Shown here one piece after another: positions 50,746 through 63,000 of a stretch of DNA of 64,000 nt (position 1 is the first letter of the stretch; each line of letters begins with the position of its first letter). Below the pieces are notes generated by a model that saw nothing but the letters and a program-made list of their open reading frames with translations, was not told where the DNA came from and ran no database searches. Origin of the DNA: Paragordius varius (taxonomy: Eukaryota; Nematomorpha); the NCBI GenBank assembly GCA_964247055.1, contig OZ176055.1:5952001-6016000 (forward strand), written 5' to 3'. A program made the position numbers and the translations under genes.

Positions 50746-50859
50746 GTAAACAATAAATTAGTATGAATGCACCGTTTTAAGATTCCTATGAAATCATAGC
50801 TATTAAATAATTTTTCGAAATAATCCACATATGTAGATCATTTTATTGTCCCTTTTTTC

Positions 50860-50925
50860 AAATAACCCCCTCCCCCCAGAAGTCCGAAGGACTTCCTCGG
50901 GCTGCGTAGCAGCACGAGATTTACG
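50860..50925. other. GC-rich double hairpin island
   Basis: Within AT-rich sequence, CCCCCTCCCCCCAGAAGTCC runs into GAAGTCC-GAA-GGACTTC, a perfect 7-bp stem, then CTGC-GTA-GCAG inside an imperfect CTCG...CGAG. Function unknown; it may be the remnant of an element end. Confidence 0.4.
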
Positions 50926-50999
50926 CTAGTAATCTATAATAGAGAAATATAATGTTTCAATTAATATTTAAAACTTTTTAGATTTTTGTTATCATTTGA

Positions 51000-52387
51000 A
51001 TACCTTTTGACGTAGCCTAATGTTTCAAAGCGACTAAAAAATATCTAAAAAAGTATCAAAATATTGAGTCTAATTTTTTTTAAAAAAATGCTTACTCTAG
51101 CTTAAGGGCGCATGATAAAACTTTTTTTATATAAATAAAATAATCATCATCTAAAACGTTTTGCCATCAATTTATTCGTTAGATATATTTGAATGGCTAT
51201 TACAACAGGTAACTTAATGAATACTATGATAAAATATTGACTTTGGTAATCTTTTATATTACATTCACCAAATTTTTTTGATATTTATTGATATCGAAAA
51301 TCGCACACATATTTCAATTCTCGGAGCTATCCAGACTCGGAAATCTAAGAATTAAAAAACTTAAAAAGAGATTTTTGTTAAACACAGGACAACAGGATTG
51401 AAAATTAAATTATAAATTATATTTTAATACAGTAGGTTATTTATATCATAGCCTTGGATGGAGCCCGAAAATGTAATAGTCTGCAAAAAAATAAAAAGCT
51501 AATGATGTGTCAAGGCTTTAACACTTCGAAAGAAATTGTGGTGTCTAAATACCCCAGACTAAATTTATAGTAGGATTTTTAATAAAATACCGAACGGTCC
51601 CAATTTAAAATTATGCTTCATCCTAATAAAAATTATATAAATATGCCAAAATATCTAAATAAAATTTTGTTTTGAAAAAAAAAGTTCCATGTCAAACTAC
51701 TTCGACGCCATTTTTATTTTACAAAAATATCGTCTTCAATTATTTTTAAGGGTAAAATTGAAGCTAATTTTTTATTTAAATTACATTGAACATGGATAGA
51801 AATAGAAGGGGTTTTTTGTATTATTTTTCAATTTCATTATTGCACACATGTCACGTTGACCTAATTTTTCCTTTCGGTTTTAGCTTAAAATAAGTTATAT
51901 CAAGTATTTTACTAAAACTTTTTATATATTTTCGGCTTAATGTTATATAAGTCAAAAATTTTGCCATGGTTTTGTTTCCTTCCATATTTTTTAAAAATTT
52001 AATTTAAAAAGGCCTGGGGTATTTAACTACCCCGATTTAAACCTAAGGACTAGCATGAATGTGTTGTATATCAAAATGTTAAAATAAGTAATATTAAGTT
52101 TTTTTGAAATAACTTTTTATATATTTGGTTTATTAATGTTATATGAGTGCAAATTTTTGCCATGGTTTCAATTTATTTCACATTTTTTAGAATATTTAAT
52201 TTTAAATAGGACTAGGGTATATCCAACTACCCCATTTTGAATCAAAGGATTCAAATAAATTGTTGAATCCAAGAAATTTTTATAAAGTCAGCTGTAAGCT
52301 CAGAATATAACTGCTACCAGATGTAAGGCAAGTTGCAGAGCGACAATATAAATGATTTAACTTTCCCAAATTATATTATATTAAATA
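51000..52387. repeat. Non-coding region with R2-like and tandem-duplicated repeat
   Basis: Patches at about 51000-51500 and 51650-51720 resemble repeat family R2 (ATGCTTACTCTAG, AACTACTTCGACGCCAT). At about 51880-52262 a unit of roughly 195 bp is duplicated: AACTTTTTATATAT, TTTTGCCATGGTTT and AACTACCCC recur in order. No gene seen. ISCA1 begins at 52388. Confidence 0.5.
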
Positions 52388-53914
52388 ATGAGTGGAATAT
52401 CTGTAACTGTTAAAGCAATTGGAAAAACTGTTTCACACATTCCAAGAAAAGCTGCAATAAATTTAGTATATTTTATATAATTTAATCTAAAGACAAAATC
52501 TGCTGTTGATAGAGTGAAAGAACTATTGATTAAAAATCCAAATGCGGTATATTCATTTAGTTTATATTTATATTGTGTAAGCGTCTATATTCCGTTAACA
52601 ATGTTAATGAAATTATGTATATATTTGTTAAGATTGGCCTTAAAATTGGGGTAAAACAGCGAGGATGTAGCGGTTTAGCCTATTATTTAGAATACGCAAC
52701 GCACAAACAAAAAATGGATGAAGAGGTTGATCAAGACGGTATTTAAACAAATTTTATTTTTTTATAGTAGGAATATAATTTTTTAAGTAGCTTTTTGGTT
52801 GCTTAATATATTGATATTTATATTAAATTCTTCATGTTTTTTATGATAAAAGTTTTTTATATAGCCAATTTAATATTTTTCAAGAAATTTTAAAACTATC
52901 ATCATGTATTGTGTCGTTTATTTTATGGATATTTTATTTTCGTGTCAGAATTTTTTCTTAATATAATATTTTTATAAGGTGGATATAACTAATAGATTCT
53001 ATATTGTTGCGTTACATATGTCAACACAATATTTTTCATTATAAATTATGTATTATATTCTATCAAGCGGTTTTTTATTCTAATCAATTTTTATTTATAT
53101 CATGTGATTAATTTTTCGGTTTGGAGTTTATATGTTGTAAATAAGCGCCAGCCTAAAAAGAAGGACTAATGTAAAAATAACACTGAATAAACTTTTAAAC
53201 TATATTATTACCCGCTATTTATCGCTTTTATCAATTTTATCATTCATGAGCTTAACCAGTTTATCAATACGAAATTTGAAACTTTGTTTTAATCACCCGA
53301 AAATTGCCTTGAAAATTTAATGCAAAAATGCAGCCCTCGAAGCCATTTGTTTTAGACAGCCAAGGATTAAAGTATCCCCAACACTGTCTCACATATAACC
53401 GATCAAAATATATCCTATTGCACTCTTAATTAATAATATGATAGTTTGCCAAATTTTTATTCACAGCCTCCTTACACTTTTAGATAATATCTCTAGTCTT
53501 TTGCACGAATAAGCTTTAATTCCTTATATAAATATGTATGCATTAAAAAAATATTACCTGTGATAACCCTTATCAAAAATTTAAAAAATAGAAATAACAA
53601 CTCGTTGCGCCTCAGATATTTCTTTACTGTCAGCTAGAACATCAATAACCTTTTATGGAACAAAAAATCAAATGTGTCATTAGTCAATATTATAATTATT
53701 TCAAAGCAATTGCCTCCTTTATTTTATTTATCAATATCACATTTCATTATTTTTTTTCAATTTAGGTATAAAAATATTCATAGACCGGAGAGCTCAACTC
53801 AGTTTATTGGGGACGGAAATGGATTATGTCAAGGGTCAATTGAGTAGCGAATTTATATTTAACAATCCAAATATTAAAGGCACATGTGGATGTGGTGAAA
53901 GTTTTTCAATATAA
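52388..53914 (+). CDS. ISCA1, A-type iron-sulfur cluster assembly protein, four exons
   Basis: Mitochondrial A-type scaffold or carrier for late 4Fe-4S cluster assembly. Exons: 52388-52465, 52493-52546, 52633-52738, 53766-53914; 387 nt, 128 residues (human about 129), all phases closing. The three cluster-ligand cysteines are present: Cys56 in QRGCSG and Cys120 and Cys122 in GTCGCGE. The stretch TEMDYVKGQLSSEFIFNNPN is almost as in vertebrates. The N-terminus (MSGISVTVKAIGKTVSHIPRK) is basic, as in a mitochondrial presequence. Intron 1 is only 27 nt and contains an in-frame stop, so it must be spliced. AATAAA lies at 53983, about 70 nt past the stop. Confidence 0.95.
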
Positions 53915-54281
53915 ATGATGTTTTTATTCATTTTTATCTATATTTTGATAGCAATGTAAAGAAATATGTGTGTAAATTATCCAATAAATTTATATAGTTT
54001 CTTTTGGTTTTTTATTAATTTCTATTATTACTAACAACGGAGCCGTGTTATAATATATCTGATATCTTTATAACATCTTTAAAAAATAATTTGTATAAAC
54101 AAAAATACTTAAATATTTTGATTGTAAAAAGTTAAATATCTTTACATTGATTGCCTTTTCTATAAAATCAGGAAAAATTTCATTTTTAATAAACTGAGAG
54201 CTATTTTCTCCAGGATTTAAAAAATAAATCGGCAAAAATATTATAGTTTATATTTTTGGTTTATCAGTAGGATGTATTTTA

Positions 54282-54456
54282 CAGTATGCATCTTAATGGT
54301 TGCTTATTTCACACTATAGTAGGGCAATTTGCAACGCTGTAGTGTATGGAAAAAAGAAAGGAAATAATTGTTTTTTCCACATTTTGTTGTTTTTTCCATA
54401 CACTACTGTGTTGCAAATCGCACAACTATAGTCTGAAATAAGCAACCATCAAAATG
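54282..54456. mobile_element. Tc1/mariner-like MITE, family M1, second copy
   Basis: Left end CAGTATGCATCTTAATGG after TA (54280-54281), with inverted arms as in the copy at 15018. The loop is longer (about 40 bp of added sequence), and the right arm stops at CCATCAAAATG, so the last ten or so bases and the right TA are lost. Confidence 0.8.
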
Positions 54457-54949
54457 ATTGGATTCTTTAGAAAAAAGTAACGTCTAAAAATCGAATTTTT
54501 ACTAGCTAAAAATTAACATTATTTTATTTTATATAGTAAAGTTAGTAGATGTGTTGTATTGTGCATTAAGATGTGTTTACACTGCGTTGACTATTGCTTT
54601 ATTAAAATTCAATATTTTTTTTATATTATGCTTGATTTTTTAAAATAACCCTAAAATTACCCCAAATTGGATTGGAAAATACACTCATCAACATAAAATT
54701 TTGCAAATATCCAAAACAATTAAGTTTTATAATATACGATTACATTCTTATTAGACTTTCCTAACACATTAGATATATATATATATATATTAATGTAATA
54801 AACCTGAGATATATTTCTTCCCAGCTATAACTCGTAACGTTATATTACAAGTTTAAATATCAAAAACTTTATATTGGATAAAAAGTTATTTATTTTTACA
54901 GTTTTAGCCCCTAAAGTTTTAATGGATCCCTGGGGACGTATGCCGGCTT

Positions 54950-55140
54950 TGTAATTCAAACCTTTGTTTTTTGCTGATATGTGTTTATTTTTGAGAACAA
55001 ATTTAAGTTGATGATATTTACCCAAGCATGTTGGGATCTATATTTAACTGATTGGTTTATTCCACCCAGGCAATATATGACATCGCCCAAGTATTTGAAA
55101 TTATTTACCAATTCGATTGAAGGGCATTTATATTTAATTA
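54950..55140 (-). pseudogene. LINE reverse transcriptase fragment, inverted part
   Basis: Read on the minus strand, this encodes part of a LINE reverse transcriptase: NNFKYLGDVIYCLGGINQSV, then KYRSQ and the 'thumb' region. It matches the plus-strand fragment at about 58030-58215 nearly base for base up to AAAACAAAGGTTT. It lies head-to-head with the next fragment. No promoter or upstream part of the element is present. Confidence 0.7.
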
Positions 55141-55189
55141 GAAAACTATTATAATTATAAATAAAAATCTGCTCTTTGTTTTAATAAAA

Positions 55190-55557
55190 TTAGCCAGTAT
55201 GGAAGCGAGACGTGGCCGATGACAGATTCAATCGAGAAAAAACTAATGAACTTAGAAAAACGGATGCCTAATTTATTCCAACCAAATTCAAATTTACATC
55301 AACTGTACCAAATCGAACCTTTAAATGTTATGCTTATAAAAAATAGGCTTAGATATTTCGGACACATCAAACGTGCTCGAGAACAATGGACAAATAAAAT
55401 TTTATCCCTATATCCCGAAGGTAACAATCGCAGGGGCAGACCAACATTTAACTGGGAAAAAACAATAAATAATGTTTTAAGTGTTGCCAACATTGATGAT
55501 AACGCCTGGCAGGATCGCAAATATTACAGACAGCTTCTATACGGATACAATGGCTAG
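55190..55557 (+). pseudogene. LINE reverse transcriptase C-terminal fragment
   Basis: An open frame encodes the carboxy end of a LINE polyprotein: YGSETWPMTDSIEKKLMNLE, then RLRYFGHIKR, NRRGRPTFNWEKTINNVL and a terminal WQDRKYYRQLLYG. These are the usual landmarks after the RT domain in CR1/RTE-like elements. It ends with a normal stop at 55555. The element is 5'-truncated; the adjoining upstream RT segment lies inverted at 54950-55140. Confidence 0.75.
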
Positions 55558-55702
55558 CCATTACACAAAGACGATACGAAATGCCCTTCATTTATTGAAT
55601 TTTTTTATTAGATGAAGAAAATATTTTAAGTATGAATGCTACGTATTTTTCATAGCAATAAATGAGGTTTTAATATCTTAAAACCATTATTGAGTGTAGG
55701 CA

Positions 55703-55985
55703 GTAAAAATTTACATCACACAGACAAGACGCAAAAAGATGAAGAACACATTTTTTTCAAAACACAGCCATACTTTTATAAACCTTGATTTTTCCTAAAT
55801 AATATAATCGAATTACCATTGTAAAATATATGTTTGATGTGTTACCAATTTATATCTTTATTTTATATTTTGTGATTTTAAACATTTTTTTTTAATATAT
55901 TACAAAATCAAATCTAAAGAAGTACAGTGTTCTTTTGAAAAAAATATATTTTCTATTTTTACGTCAGACGTGCACAATCTCCGAT
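55703..55985. mobile_element. Probable degenerate M5-like MITE
   Basis: GCAGTAAAAATTTACATCAC and ACAAGACGCAAAAAG resemble the M5 left end at 41611 (CAGTAAAAATTGAAATAATA, ACAAAACG). The inside follows the same order (TTTTTTTCAAAA, CATAC, AAACCTTGATTT), and the right side reads CTATTTTTACGTC. Confidence 0.4.
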
Positions 55986-57215
55986 ATAATGCAACATACC
56001 ATAAAATACCTCTATAAATGCCAAATTTTCTTGTAAATAAAATTCTATAGCAAATATCATATGAGTGAATTCGCGGTTTTTTGGGTAAATTTAAGGACAG
56101 GACCCTATATATGATAGGATGAGAGCATAAAAATTATGAAAAAAGAACATTTTCTTGATATTATTTATAAATTAAGACAAACCAAATGAAAAACTATTTG
56201 AAACATTAGTTTTTTCCAACACATTTGGAAAGAAAATTATTTTTGATAGTATTAATATATTGTTTGAACCACTATGAAATGACAAACTCTCGCTAAAAAC
56301 ATATTATATTTGTACTCCAAATTTGCCGTGCACTGCTTACCATTTATTTAATAAAAAATACAAAATAAAAAAAATTGCCAATTACACTGTGCAACAAAAT
56401 ATGGGGTCAATTTTCTGGACTCGATTTTCTAAATATTTTCTGATTCCTTATAGTATTGTGATCAGATTCGCGTAAAAAATTTTTTTACTTACCCAGCTCG
56501 TTTTCGAGATATGGGACTTTTTCCATATTTGGACATATCCAAAATTTTCTTGTTTGTAAATATTTTTCGCTATGTAAACAAATAATATGTGGCTTACATA
56601 AGTATTTTTACAAGAAATTACCAATTTATCTTTAAAATAAAAAAAAATATACTCAAAATATCCAATACTTTTTGTTTTAGGCTAAAACCCTCAAAAATTG
56701 GGTAACTTAACATTTTTTCACACAAATATTTTTTATCAATTTATTAAATCAAAACAAACTTTATTATATGTTCTTGGATGTTAATGATGTTTGTTTAAGT
56801 ATAAATATCACTTTGTAATAGCTTTGTGGACTTTTATTTTAAAAAATAAATTTAATTTTTCCATCTTTTTTGCTGTTTTTTTATGTAAAAAAAGCTAAAT
56901 TTTACTCAGCTGCATATAATATATTCTTTATTTCATATGATATTTTTAAATATTTCCCACACTTAAATATACTCCATATCAGTTTTTTCATCAAGAAATA
57001 TTATTATATACCCAAAATGTACAAAAAATATAATTAATACCCAAGTATATATATATATTTATAATTTTAGGATGGATAAAAATATTGTTTGCCATATATG
57101 TAGACAATACACAAAAAAACTAATAGTATAAACATTACCACTTACATAAAAAACTATTTTTTTTATATTATGGGGAACCTAGATTTGGGCCCCGAACACC
57201 GTATCTCGGACATGT

Positions 57216-57620
57216 AGCATTAGTTTAGGAGCATGGTACTACAAAACCGGATCTGGACTCCCTTGGGGTATCCCTATGATATGGCGAGAGCCAAAATCTC
57301 ATTCTGAATGTTACTTTTGTGCAGTTCCAAAACCATTTCTTATTAACATTACCAAAAAAAACAAAAAACCTATCGAATATCCAAACTTTTCCTGTGCAAT
57401 TCGTCCTGTTTATCATTCCATTGACTCTCCCGTACCTTCATCTCCAACCATTCATATCGATTTATTTGATATGATGGATGATACTGATTTGGAATTTTAT
57501 CATCAAGATATAAAGGACACTAATAAATTAAGTGGCACTGATATCCCTAATCAAAAAATTGCATCTCTCAAAACGGTATTTTTAGAAAACCCTTCGAAAA
57601 AACCTATCGAAACAATATAA
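57216..57620 (+). pseudogene. Fragment of a transposon-associated protein (WREP/CYFC motif)
   Basis: The frame contains GLPWGIPMIWREPKSH, then SECYFC, KKPIEYPNFSCAIRPV and PVPSSP. I recall the pattern 'FGIPMxWREPxNHxxDCYFC...YPxxxSAIRPVPH' from repeat-associated hypothetical proteins in arthropods and cnidarians; its function is unknown. Only about 130 residues are present, far shorter than I remember, with an acidic tail ending PSKKPIETI. An ATG at 57276 opens a 114-residue frame, but the motif starts upstream of it, so the fragment is probably not a working gene. Confidence 0.5.
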
Positions 57621-58029
57621 ATTTAATTTGCGATTATATATATATATATGAATAAATAAATTATTATTTTATTTTTTCTACACCTAATTTACTTTATTTA
57701 AAGTCTAGATTAGATTATCCGTGTCTTAACATCTGTACACCAAAATATATTCTAAATATTCACTCTAATAACTGATTATAATTAGGATTTGCATATAGTT
57801 CAATATATTATGATGAAATCATTTATTAATGGTATTATATTTTATTTAAACGTTTTTGATAAGATATGGCATATCCAATTTTCACTGCACAGTCGTCCAT
57901 ATTGAAAGCTAATCTATTAGCTGATGTGATATATAAATTGTTGCGATTGGGTATTTTGTCATGGTAATATAACTACCTGCAAATCGATATATTGTTTTTA
58001 TAAGAATGTATGAAAGAAATCAATAAAAT

Positions 58030-58215
58030 ACTTTTATATGGCAGACGCCAAAATCGAATCGGTAAATATTTTTAAATACTTGGGCGATGTCATACATTGC
58101 CTAGGTAGAATAAACCAATCAGTTAAATATAGATCCCAACAGGCTGGGATAAAATATCATTAACTTAAATTTATGCTCAAAAAAAACACATATCTGCAAA
58201 AAACAAAGGTTTTAT
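58030..58215 (+). pseudogene. LINE reverse transcriptase fragment inside the inverted-repeat element
   Basis: Encodes VNIFKYLGDVIHCLGRINQS and the following KYRSQQAG region, then loses frame. Nearly the same DNA as 54957-55140 on the opposite strand, so both come from one LINE family. Confidence 0.7.
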
Positions 58216-59271
58216 TAGAGTTGTTGATTAGCGACAATAGTTTAAATTAAATAAAACGTTAACGACAAAAAACAATAATTTAACCGAAGAGACGATAACC
58301 CAAATAAAATTTATAAGAATATATGGTTAAAATATTATTAAAAATATAATTTAGTATATGAGGGTACTTATCTTTGATTTTCCTGTGGCATACGTACTGT
58401 TCCCCTAAACAACTGAAATTTTATGGGTAACTCAACTTTTATTTAAAAAAAATCCATTTCCGAGTATTGTAAAACTTCATCAGGGTAATAAGCTTCTTTA
58501 GATTGCACTCTTGACAAAGAGGGAATCATCCATATCCCTAAAGTATAGCTATATAAAATGTATTTGATGGTATCAAGGTGCGTTCTTCTCTTATCCAAAA
58601 GGCAGACGATTTTTCCGATTCAGAATTCAATCACAAATCTATATAAGAATTATTACTGTCCATTTCATATTTTTTAACATATTTAAAAATGAAGCTAACT
58701 AATCAACATATCTGCCATCATATATGGTCAAAATTTAAAAATTTCAGATGAAAAAATGAAATTAGTATTTACAGCTGAGTAAATTAAATCATTTTTTACA
58801 TAAAAAAATAACAAATTTATTTTTAAAAATAAAAGTCCACAAAGTTATTACAAAGTGATATTTATACTTAAACAAACATTATTAACATCCAAGAACATAT
58901 AATAAAGTTTGTTTTGATTTAATAAATTGATAAAAAATATTTGTGTAAAAAAATGCTAAGTTACCCAATTTTTGAGAGTTTTTGCCACCTAAAACAAAAA
59001 GTAGTGGATATTTTGAGTAATTTTTTTTTATTTTGAAGATAAATTGGTAATTTCTTGTAAAAATACTTATGTAAGCCACATATTATTTGTTTACATAGCG
59101 AAAAATATTTACAAACAAGAAAATTTTGGAAATGTCCAAATATGGAAAAAGTCCCATATCTCGAAAACGAGCTGGGTAAGTAAAAAATTTTTTACACAAA
59201 TCTGATCACAATACTATAAGGAATCAGAAAATATTTAGAAAATCGAGTCCAGAAAAAGTTGTGTCACAGTG

Positions 59272-60046
59272 TTACAAGACCTTCCATTATTTGGTATTAA
59301 ACCTAAGTCACAATCCTATTTTAAGGCTACATTCATCCATACTTTTGGACAAAAGATGTAAAGCGTATATTCACCGAAATATAGGGGGAGTAATGGACAC
59401 AACGATGCTAAGCCCTGGTGCGTGCTTTTAAGTCTTTATCAAGTTTGTAACATCTGACCGTAGTCCTGTTTAAATTATACAAATCCTCAAGTTTTAGTTA
59501 TGTTAATTAGGACTTTTAACACATTTAGCTGATTTAAATGTAAATTTTTTAAAATCTCTCGCAATGTATGCGTATATTTTTACATATCGAAATTTCTCCC
59601 GTTTTAAAAGGCTTTGAACAAAAATATATTCAATTTGAAAGGGGTTTTAGATGGTTCCTATTAACATCCAATTTTTTCACAAGAATTTAAGACAAAAAAA
59701 TTATAAATAAAAACTCCCAATAATAAATGACATTCAGTCCAAAATGAATAATATATGGAGGTTTTATCTGCGCAAATTGTGGAAATCCATGAGATATTTA
59801 AAGCATCATGATCAAAAAATATTTTTATAAATAATTTAAAAGAAAACAATTTTGTTTGAAAATTTCATTTTCCCAATTTCAATTTGTTTAAAATAAATGA
59901 AACATGGTAACGATCGCAACTTAAATTCTATACGATATCAAAACCAATGACAATTTTTTTGAATTTGGCACGTGTCGCACAACAAAAAGTAATATCTCAT
60001 GGCAATTTGGATAGAATTATAACTTATGTACAAGAGTTAAATAGCA
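59272..60046. other. USP10-like gene upstream region
   Basis: Non-coding as far as can be seen, except a small open frame at about 59908-60055 (SKPMTIFLNLARVAQQKVIS...). It could be an upstream exon of the USP10-like gene, but I could find no splice that joins it to the next exon, so it is left unassigned. Confidence 0.35.
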
Positions 60047-63000
60047 ATGTTATTTGAAATAAATACTTCATCAAATGAAACTATACCTCAACCATTTCGA
60101 AACAAATCAAATTGGTGTTATATAAATTCCATTCTTCAAACATTATGCGCTCTGCCGAATTTTTCGTCTTTTTTGAACCAAATATATTCCCAGTATTCAG
60201 ACAGTGTATTTGAAAGTATTTTAAGTTAATAATTTTTTAAGGGAAATATCCAGTTTTATCGGCACTTTCTCTATTTCGACAGGATTTAATATCTTTAAAT
60301 CCCTTAACCTTTAGACGTAATTTTTAATTTATTTAATTAAAATTATTACAATATATAATATTTTTTTGATACACAGGTAAAACCATTGGTCCGATTTACG
60401 AACCAACTCAAGTTTATCATTTATTGACAGATCTTAGCAAAAACAAACAAGTTGTTAAAATTATTATTATTTTAAATCATTATTTTAAATAAATGGATAA
60501 ATACTAACAAATTACAATCACAAATTTCTTATTTATATAATTTGATACAATGATTATAAAATTTTATACAAGAACGACGATTTGCTGTATTTTTTAATGA
60601 ATATAAATATTTTCATATATTGTAGCTGAAAGAAATTTATCAGCATGCTCAGCAAGATGCCGAAGAAATTTTAACTTTTTTGTTGAATGCCATGCATGAT
60701 GAATGGACTGGTTAAATTTATTTTTTAAAATTATTGATTATATAAAACAACAAATGACATTTATATATATGGCCATTTTTAAATCCAAATATGTATCCTA
60801 ATTAAATATATTTAGCTTATTAGCACGAATTTAAGTTTATTACCTTGTTCTTTCTTCTAAACGAATGGTATATTTTGCCGAAATCCTAATAAAATATTAT
60901 TAAATATAATGATTAAAATATGATTATCTAACATTAACATTACAATTATATATTAGTTTTAAAAGCTTCTACTTTTTACATTTTTTTAATTCAAAGAGTC
61001 GAAAATTTGGTTAGCCCTCAAATAAGCTAATTTTTATTTTTTACTCAAAATATATTTTAATATTTGTATTGTTAAATTTAAATGACTTTCGGTAGTTAGG
61101 AATAAGTATGTGGGGATTATAAGAAATAAGAATTAACTATCTTTAGACGATCACTGAGAAAAAATGGGTCGACTAGTAATTTTTGTCCATATAATTATGA
61201 TAATAATATCCTTATAATAACTAAATATTTGAGTTGATAGATGTTTTTATGGTATTTTTAAGGTATTTTTGTTATGCAGGAATATCTTTGAACTTTTAAA
61301 ACACTTAATTTATGTTATTACTTTAACTTTCCATTTGAGTGTTTATGGTTTTTTTAAAATTTTAAATGGTAATTATAAGTTAAAGGTTTTAGTGAAAATT
61401 AACTTACCACCTAATTTAGTACAAGATTTATTACTGGCAAATACTTTTTAGAAAATATGAAATTTACCATAACTCTAAAAATATATTGGTAATCTAATGT
61501 ATCATTTTTAACACAAGTATATTTATTTTTTAAATGGTTAGAACTAGTCAAAGATGATTGCGTTAAAATAAATTCCCAATCTCCTACGAAATCGCAAGTA
61601 GGCGACATTAATATAGAGACAACCATCTCTGATTTCGACCATCGACTTTACATTTCCGACAATAACAGAAGTTCAATTACTGATTTCAACACAGATGAGG
61701 ATGAATGGAACACTATAGTGGGTAGTGGTCGAAAAAATAAGAGCACTGTTGTACGACAGGTCTTGGATTTTTTACACTTATTATCAGAAAAATCGTTTTT
61801 TATGAGATATTATATAATTTGTATCGCTAAAAGTTTTATGCTACCTTAACAATCGTTAATAACTGAACACAAAGGCCTTTAATGAAATTTTAAAATTTCT
61901 GAAATTTTATATGTTTCTAGATTATATAAATTTATGTTCTTCCCAAATAGATAACGATAGAAAGCAGTCCCATACAACAAATGTTTGGGGGTCAGCTCTC
62001 ATCAAACCTTAGCCACACGTGTTGTAAAAATACGTCTAATAGTATTCAACCCTTTTTGGTGTTACCACTTGATATTAGGGTATGATATGTATTTACATCA
62101 AAATATCTCAAAATTTGGTAATATTTAAAAACTTTACAGTTTTTTGCATTATAGTTTTTAAGTATCTCACAGAATATAAATATTTTTTTGGATATTTACT
62201 TATACACATAAAAATATAATTTATGTTATAATATTTTTTTATAATTAGTTTGATTCGAAACCCCAAACCCTAGCCAAAATCATCCAAGATACATTTGTCA
62301 CAGAATACATAAATAGTTACATATGCCCTCAAACTAAACAAACGGTATCAACAATCTATATATATATACCAAATTTTTTACAAAAGGATAAAAATAGAGA
62401 CATCTGGTTTATGAGTAAATCCTACCCCAATGTAAAACTAGGTTTGGTTTTATGATTTTAGGAGGAAAAGTTTACGATGGGTTAATTCAACGCGGTTCGG
62501 TATAATATTAGTAAAAACTGCGATTTCGATTTAAATTTTTAAAAAATCCGTTCCTATTTAAATTTTTTATAAACTAAATTGGTTCTGGCTTTAACTACGC
62601 AGGTTTTGATCACTTTTTCGGCTTCGATTTTTGAGCCCTGATTATATATATTTTTAACTTTTGTTTGTAATCATTTAAACATTAGAAGAGAACATTAGGA
62701 CAGTTTGTTTTTACGTTCTAATGAAATTTTTTTCACAAATTTCAATAAAATCCACATTATACAAACGTCCTTTCTTTACAGAATTTGCCATAAATAAACC
62801 AAAATATATATCCATTTACATTATAAAAGGTTCAAGCAAGAAAATCCTTATCGATTCATAAATTCCCCGAATATGCCTTAATTCTTCAACTCAAATGTTT
62901 CAATAACATGACCCTAAATAATAATAACAACACCTTTCAAGGTCGAACCACAGACTCAAATGTAAGAAAGCATCACAAGCAGAAAACTAATTTTGATTCT

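Larger units (their letters stand above)
56395..59271. mobile_element. 2.9-kb DNA element bounded by long inverted repeats
   Basis: The left end CACTGTGCAACAAAATATGG and the right end TTTTTCTGGACTC-type sequence read from the other side (ending CACAGTG) are flanked by TTA on both sides (56392-56394 and 59272-59274). The inverted arms extend over about 500-560 bp (about 56395-56960 against 58740-59271). Matching examples are TCGTTTTCGAGATATGGGAC with CCCATATCTCGAAAACGAGC, and TATGTAAACAAATAATATG with its complement. The unique interior holds a short open frame of a repeat-associated protein and a LINE fragment. No transposase was recognised. The CACTG ends and TTA duplication suggest a CMC- or Harbinger-like mobiliser. 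Confidence 0.7.

Noticed and set aside
59908-60055. Upstream coding exon of the USP10-like gene
   Set aside because: The frame is open, but no GT..AG join to the next exon keeps the reading frame, and there is no resemblance to USP10.
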